DNA of 18,349 nt, from positions 1-18,349 of the forward strand of contig VSPW01000016.1 of NCBI GenBank assembly GCA_009775535.1, given 5' to 3'. The DNA is from Muribaculaceae bacterium. GTDB lineage: Bacteria; Bacteroidota; Bacteroidia; Bacteroidales; Muribaculaceae. The notes beneath the pieces were generated by a model. That model did not search any database. It saw only the letters and a program-made list of their open reading frames with translations, and was not told the DNA's origin. Positions 14,540-18,349 of the stretch are shown in pieces. The translations under genes and the position numbers were made by a program. Numbering within the stretch: position 1 is the first letter of the stretch; each line of letters starts with the position of its first letter.

Positions 14540-15967
14540 ATGAATATAGCCAAACTTACAATATGCCGCTGCCTGATGGCCGCATTCCTGACATTATTGG
14601 CGTTCCAGGCATCACCGGCCACGCCTATAGACAATGCAAGGCTACTGTTTGAAGACGGGGAATACCAAGCGGCCCTTACAAGGCTTGAACCGATGCTTTC
14701 AAAACCGGCCACAGCCAAAAATCCAGAGGTGAATTTCCTGGCCGGCGCATGCTGCATAGCATTGGGGGACAATGTCAGGGGAACAAAACTGCTTGACAAC
14801 GCAATACGCCGCGGAAGCCTGGACGCCACAATATTCATGGCGGAAGAATCCATAAACCGTTACCGGCTTGAAGAGGCTGAAGGCTATATAGAAGCCTATG
14901 AATCGGCCATAGCGAAAAAGAAGAAAGCTCCGCGTGAGGGCCTTGACGAGCTTAACAGCCGCATCGTACTGACGCGCAACATGCTCGACCGCGTGGAAAA
15001 GATAGCGGTGATAGACAGCATCACTGTGCCCCGTGATGATTTTTTCAGATATTACCGGCTATCCCCCGAAACGGGGCGTCTGGCCGATGCCTCAATCCTG
15101 CCACGCGGCATAAGGACCTCTTCCCCGGGAGTAGTATATGTGCCTGAAAACGAGGTGAGCCTGCTATGGGCTGCCACAGACACAACCGGCACATCCGTGC
15201 TTATGGGCGCGGACCTGCTCGGTGACAGCACTATGTCGCAGCCGCATATGCTAGACGGGGATTTCAATGACAACGGAGATGCCAATTTCCCGTTCATGAT
15301 GAGCGACGGCATCACGCTTTACTACGCCAACGACGGTGACAACACGCTTGGCGGGTATGACATCTTCATGACCCGCAAGGGCGATGACGGAAGGTTCCTC
15401 CAGCCACAGAACATAGGGATGCCTTATAATTCTCCTTATGACGACTACATGCTTGCGATAGATGAAGTGACCGGCGCGGGCTGGTGGGCAACTGACAGGA
15501 ACCAGATACCTGACAGCGTGACCATATATGTGTTCGTGCCTAACGATGTAAGGCAGAACTATACTGCCGACGACCCAGATGTGGCATCGCTCGCTATGAT
15601 CGAATCCATCTCCAGGACACAGACTTCGCCTGAGGGCTATGATGATGTGCGGAGGCGCATCAGCGAAACTGCCTCGGCAGGAAACGCCGACAACAAGAAC
15701 TCTTTCCGGTTCTACATACCGGGAAAAGGGATATATACGGCAATGGAGGATTTCCGGTCGGCTGAAGCGGCCAGGGCCATGCAGAATTATATAGACAAAC
15801 GGAATGAGATTTCCAGGCAACGACGCCACCTCACCCTCCTAAGAAAGGAATATGCCGAAGGCAATATGGACGTATCGACCGAGATCGCCCGTCTGGAACA
15901 CTCCCTGCTGTCGGCCGACACTGAACTTGACAAGGCCGCCAGTGCCGTAGTGAAGGCCGAACTTTGA
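14540..15967 (+). CDS. Exported TPR and PD40 (WD40-like propeller) protein
   Basis: The 475-residue product has a signal peptide (about 1-27, ending ASPA). A TPR-like helical region follows (about 30-115; LLFEDGEYQAALTRLEPML, then VNFLAGACCIALGD). A propeller region (about 170-340) holds the PD40 pattern DGITLYYANDGD, LGGYDIFMTRKGDDG, QNIGMPYNSPYDDYMLAID. The last ~60 residues are highly charged and probably coiled coil. The TPR+PD40 layout recalls PorE-type envelope proteins of Bacteroidota, but no OmpA-like peptidoglycan-binding domain is present. Its exact function is unknown. It lies 40 bases before floA, with one promoter ahead of all three genes, so it may work with the flotillin. Confidence 0.75.
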   Translation: MNIAKLTICRCLMAAFLTLLAFQASPATPIDNARLLFEDGEYQAALTRLEPMLSKPATAKNPEVNFLAGACCIALGDNVRGTKLLDNAIRRGSLDATIFMAEESINRYRLEEAEGYIEAYESAIAKKKKAPREGLDELNSRIVLTRNMLDRVEKIAVIDSITVPRDDFFRYYRLSPETGRLADASILPRGIRTSSPGVVYVPENEVSLLWAATDTTGTSVLMGADLLGDSTMSQPHMLDGDFNDNGDANFPFMMSDGITLYYANDGDNTLGGYDIFMTRKGDDGRFLQPQNIGMPYNSPYDDYMLAIDEVTGAGWWATDRNQIPDSVTIYVFVPNDVRQNYTADDPDVASLAMIESISRTQTSPEGYDDVRRRISETASAGNADNKNSFRFYIPGKGIYTAMEDFRSAEAARAMQNYIDKRNEISRQRRHLTLLRKEYAEGNMDVSTEIARLEHSLLSADTELDKAASAVVKAEL

Positions 15968-16007
15968 CAACCACCCCGATTACAGAACAACCAAATACAA
16001 AAACCAT

Positions 16008-16979
16008 ATGGAAATAGCTATTATCGCCATTGTTGCAGCAGCAATCATAGTGCTGTGCATATTCTTCTATTACGTGCCTATATTCCTTTGGATATCCGCA
16101 CGCGTCAGCGGCGTGAGAATCTCCCTGATACAGCTTGGCCTGATGCGCATACGAAAAGTGCCAGCCCAGGTCATAACACAGGCGCTCATCGAGGCCCACA
16201 AGGCAGGCCTCCAGGAAGTGACCCGCGATGACCTTGAGGCACACTACCTGGCAGGGGGAAATGTCGAGAAGGTGGTGCATGCCCTCGTATCGGCATCAAA
16301 AGCCAACATAGACCTCGGCTTCAAGATGGCGACCGCCATCGACCTTGCAGGCCGTGACGTGTTCCAGGCCGTGCAGATGTCGGTAAACCCCAAGGTGATA
16401 GACACCCCGCCGGTAACGGCCGTGGCAAAGGACGGCATCCAGCTTATAGCCAAGGCGCGCGTGACAGTGCGTGCCAATATCCGCCAGCTTGTAGGCGGTG
16501 CGGGAGAGGACACTGTACTTGCCCGTGTAGGTGAAGGCATCGTGTCATCAATCGGTTCATCGGAAAGCCATAAGCAAGTGCTCGAGAACCCGGATTCCAT
16601 CTCGAAGCTGGTGCTGAAGAAGGGGCTTGACTCCGGCACGGCTTTCGAGATACTGTCCATAGACATCGCGGACATCGATATAGGCAAGAATATCGGTGCG
16701 GCGCTACAGATAGACCAGGCACAGGCCGACAAGAACATCGCCCAGGCCAAGGCCGAGGAAAGGCGTGCAATGGCCATCGCCCTCGAGCAGGAGATGAAGG
16801 CAAAGGCACAGGAAGCCCGCGCGAAAGTGATCGAGGCTGAGGCCGAGCTGCCACGCGCCATGGCTGAGGCCTTTGTAAAAGGCAACCTCGGCATCATGGA
16901 CTATTATAAAATGAAGAACGTAGAGGCCGACACCAATATGCGCCAAAGCATATCGCGCCCGGGTTCTGACAAGAAATAG
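16008..16979 (+). CDS. floA: Flotillin-like protein FloA
   Basis: FloA is a membrane scaffold that forms oligomers in detergent-resistant microdomains and affects membrane fluidity and complex assembly. The 323 residues begin with one membrane segment (about 3-27), then a short region (VPIFLWISARVSGVRISLIQLGLMRIRKVP) highly typical of bacterial FloA, an SPFH/PHB domain (about 35-215), and an Ala/Glu-rich coiled-coil (about 230-290) with the repeated AQAKAEERRAMA type pattern of flotillins. The end, after FVKGNLGIMDYYKMKN, is short and polar. No NfeD partner is seen in the window, though one often accompanies flotillins; the upstream TPR/PD40 protein and the downstream CstA are its neighbours here. 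Confidence 0.95.
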   Translation: MEIAIIAIVAAAIIVLCIFFYYVPIFLWISARVSGVRISLIQLGLMRIRKVPAQVITQALIEAHKAGLQEVTRDDLEAHYLAGGNVEKVVHALVSASKANIDLGFKMATAIDLAGRDVFQAVQMSVNPKVIDTPPVTAVAKDGIQLIAKARVTVRANIRQLVGGAGEDTVLARVGEGIVSSIGSSESHKQVLENPDSISKLVLKKGLDSGTAFEILSIDIADIDIGKNIGAALQIDQAQADKNIAQAKAEERRAMAIALEQEMKAKAQEARAKVIEAEAELPRAMAEAFVKGNLGIMDYYKMKNVEADTNMRQSISRPGSDKK

Positions 16980-17005
16980 GACTCACCCCGTCAGAAAGGT
17001 AGCAC

Positions 17006-18349
17006 ATGGCTTCATTCCTAACCGCGCTCGCTGTCCTCGTGATAGGGTATGTGGCATACGGGGCTTTAGCGGAAAAGGTGTTCGGCATCGATCCGCAAAG
17101 GCCTACGCCTGCCATAGCCAACGCTGACGGCGTGGATTTCATACCTATGCCGACATGGAAGGTGTTCCTTATACAGTTCCTGAACATAGCCGGGCTAGGC
17201 CCGATTTTCGGTGCCATCATGGGTATAATGTTCGGGCCGGCGGCATTCCTATGGATAGTGTTAGGGACTATATTCGCAGGTGCGGTCCATGACTTCACAT
17301 CGGCCATGATCTCTGTCCGTTCGGGGGGCAAATCACTTCCCGAGATTGTGGGTACGGAGCTAGGCGGCACAGTAAAGACGGTCATGCGGATTTTCTCGGT
17401 GGTGCTGCTCATACTTGTATCCGCCGTATTTGTCCTAACGCCTGCCGACATCATAGCAGGGATGACGAGCGAATCCCTTGACGTACGTTTCTGGATTTTC
17501 ATAATCTTCGCATACTACATCCTTGCGACCCTGCTGCCCATCGACAAGCTTATAGGCAACCTTTACCCAATATTCGGGTTTGCCCTGCTGTTCATGGCCG
17601 CCGGGATCATGGGCATGCTCCTTTTCGGGGACGCCGCCATTCCGGACGGTTTTTCCGACGGACTATATACGAGGTACGCGGACGCGGACACCCATCCAGT
17701 ATTCCCGATGATGTTCGTGTCCATAGCATGCGGCGCTATATCGGGATTCCATGCCACACAATCGCCGATGATGGCGAGATGCCTCAAAAATGAGAGGCTC
17801 GCCAGGCCGGTATTTTATGGGGCGATGGTTGCGGAAGGCTTCGTGGCCCTGATATGGGCGGCAGCAGCCATCGCATTCACCGGCGGATACGGTGAACTGG
17901 CCTCATACATGCAGGAGGAAGGCGCTTCGGCGGGAAAACTGGTAAGGGAAATATCAATGGACTGGCTCGGTACGGTAGGCGGCATCCTTGCGATACTGGG
18001 TGTAGTGGCCGCTCCCATAACCACCGGGGATACGGCACTGCGCAGCACGCGCCTGATTGTAGCCGATTTCCTGAATATAAACCAGCATAAGCTTGTGAAA
18101 CGGCTGCTTGTATCACTGCCAATATTCGCGCTTACGTTTGTTGTGATGATGATTGACTTCAATACATTGTGGAGGTATTTCGCATGGAGCAACCAGACAT
18201 TGGCGGTGTTCACACTGTGGGCCGTGACGGTGTATCTGGCTCGGCATAAGAAGGCCTACATCATCACCTTGCTGCCTGCGATGTTCATGACTGCGGTGAG
18301 CGTGTCTTACCTGCTTTTTGCAAGGCGTCCTGAAGGGTTCGGGCTGCAA
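17006..18349 (+). CDS. cstA: Carbon starvation protein CstA family transporter (partial, 3' end beyond window)
   Basis: An open frame of 448 codons runs from the ATG at 17006 to the window end without a stop. An AGAAAGGTAG before it may be a ribosome site. The product is a many-pass inner-membrane protein with CstA family motifs: the N-terminal FLNIAGLGPIFGAIMG, GTIFAGAVHDFTSAMISVR with GGKSLPEIVG just after, the central ISGFHATQSPMMARC, and GVVAAPITTGDTALRSTRLI. These proteins take up pyruvate or peptides when carbon is scarce. It looks like the short form of about 480 residues common in Bacteroidota, so perhaps 30 residues are missing here; the long form of E. coli has about 700. It starts 26 bases after floA and is probably in the same operon. 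Confidence 0.93.
   Translation, partial: MASFLTALAVLVIGYVAYGALAEKVFGIDPQRPTPAIANADGVDFIPMPTWKVFLIQFLNIAGLGPIFGAIMGIMFGPAAFLWIVLGTIFAGAVHDFTSAMISVRSGGKSLPEIVGTELGGTVKTVMRIFSVVLLILVSAVFVLTPADIIAGMTSESLDVRFWIFIIFAYYILATLLPIDKLIGNLYPIFGFALLFMAAGIMGMLLFGDAAIPDGFSDGLYTRYADADTHPVFPMMFVSIACGAISGFHATQSPMMARCLKNERLARPVFYGAMVAEGFVALIWAAAAIAFTGGYGELASYMQEEGASAGKLVREISMDWLGTVGGILAILGVVAAPITTGDTALRSTRLIVADFLNINQHKLVKRLLVSLPIFALTFVVMMIDFNTLWRYFAWSNQTLAVFTLWAVTVYLARHKKAYIITLLPAMFMTAVSVSYLLFARRPEGFGLQ

Noticed and set aside
16244..16897. A 217-residue minus-strand frame opposite floA, rich in Ser and Ala
   Set aside because: Its composition is the mirror of Ala/Glu-rich flotillin codons; FloA on the plus strand is unmistakable.
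1..18349. tRNA, CRISPR array, insertion sequence or phage attachment site
   Set aside because: Read through on both strands without finding a cloverleaf, regularly spaced repeats, transposase or long terminal inverted repeats.

Overview
The window looks like the chromosome of a member of Bacteroidota, order Bacteroidales, probably a gut lineage near Muribaculaceae. The phylum call rests on at least seven -7 boxes of the Bacteroidota form TAnnTTTG upstream of genes, weak Shine-Dalgarno sites, and typical families: a GldB-like lipoprotein, a GLPGLI protein, a BlaI/M56 pair next to an outer-membrane receptor, the short form of CstA, FloA, and a TPR/PD40 protein. The family-level placement is inference only. 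I see no tRNA, rRNA, CRISPR array, insertion sequence or phage gene.

Layout. (1) 1-236: AT-rich intergenic DNA. (2) 237-2317, minus strand: an envelope pair of Amidase_3 + SPOR N-acetylmuramoyl-L-alanine amidase followed by an MlaD/MCE lipid-transport protein. (3) 2479-6006, plus strand: four separately spaced genes, namely a GldB-like lipoprotein, a TlpA-like thioredoxin-fold protein that lacks the CXXC motif, malate dehydrogenase, and a thioredoxin lipoprotein with CGPC. The CXXC-less gene follows a leader with three hairpins and two short upstream reading frames. (4) 6054-12271, minus strand: a tight five-gene operon. In transcription order it encodes a BlaI-type repressor, an M56 (BlaR1-like) membrane metalloprotease with a TonB-like C-terminal domain, an outer-membrane TonB-dependent receptor interrupted by a one-base frameshift, a GLPGLI protein, and a TolB-like six-bladed propeller protein. 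(5) 12434-18349, plus strand: a formate/nitrite transporter, class II fructose-bisphosphate aldolase, then an apparent operon of a TPR/PD40 protein, flotillin FloA and carbon-starvation transporter CstA, the last cut by the window end.

How the genes work together. mdh, fba, the FNT channel and CstA belong to central carbon and fermentation metabolism (malate/oxaloacetate, glycolysis/gluconeogenesis, formate, and pyruvate or peptide uptake). The other groups act at the envelope. The most interesting part is the BlaI operon. Two copies of AACTA-N7-TAGTT lie upstream of blaI, 19 bp apart, and the first sits between the -33 and -7 boxes, so autorepression is likely. The protease carries a TonB-like domain and shares an operon with an outer-membrane receptor. 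This suggests an envelope-sensing circuit in which receptor status is passed to the protease and then to the repressor. That model is inference.
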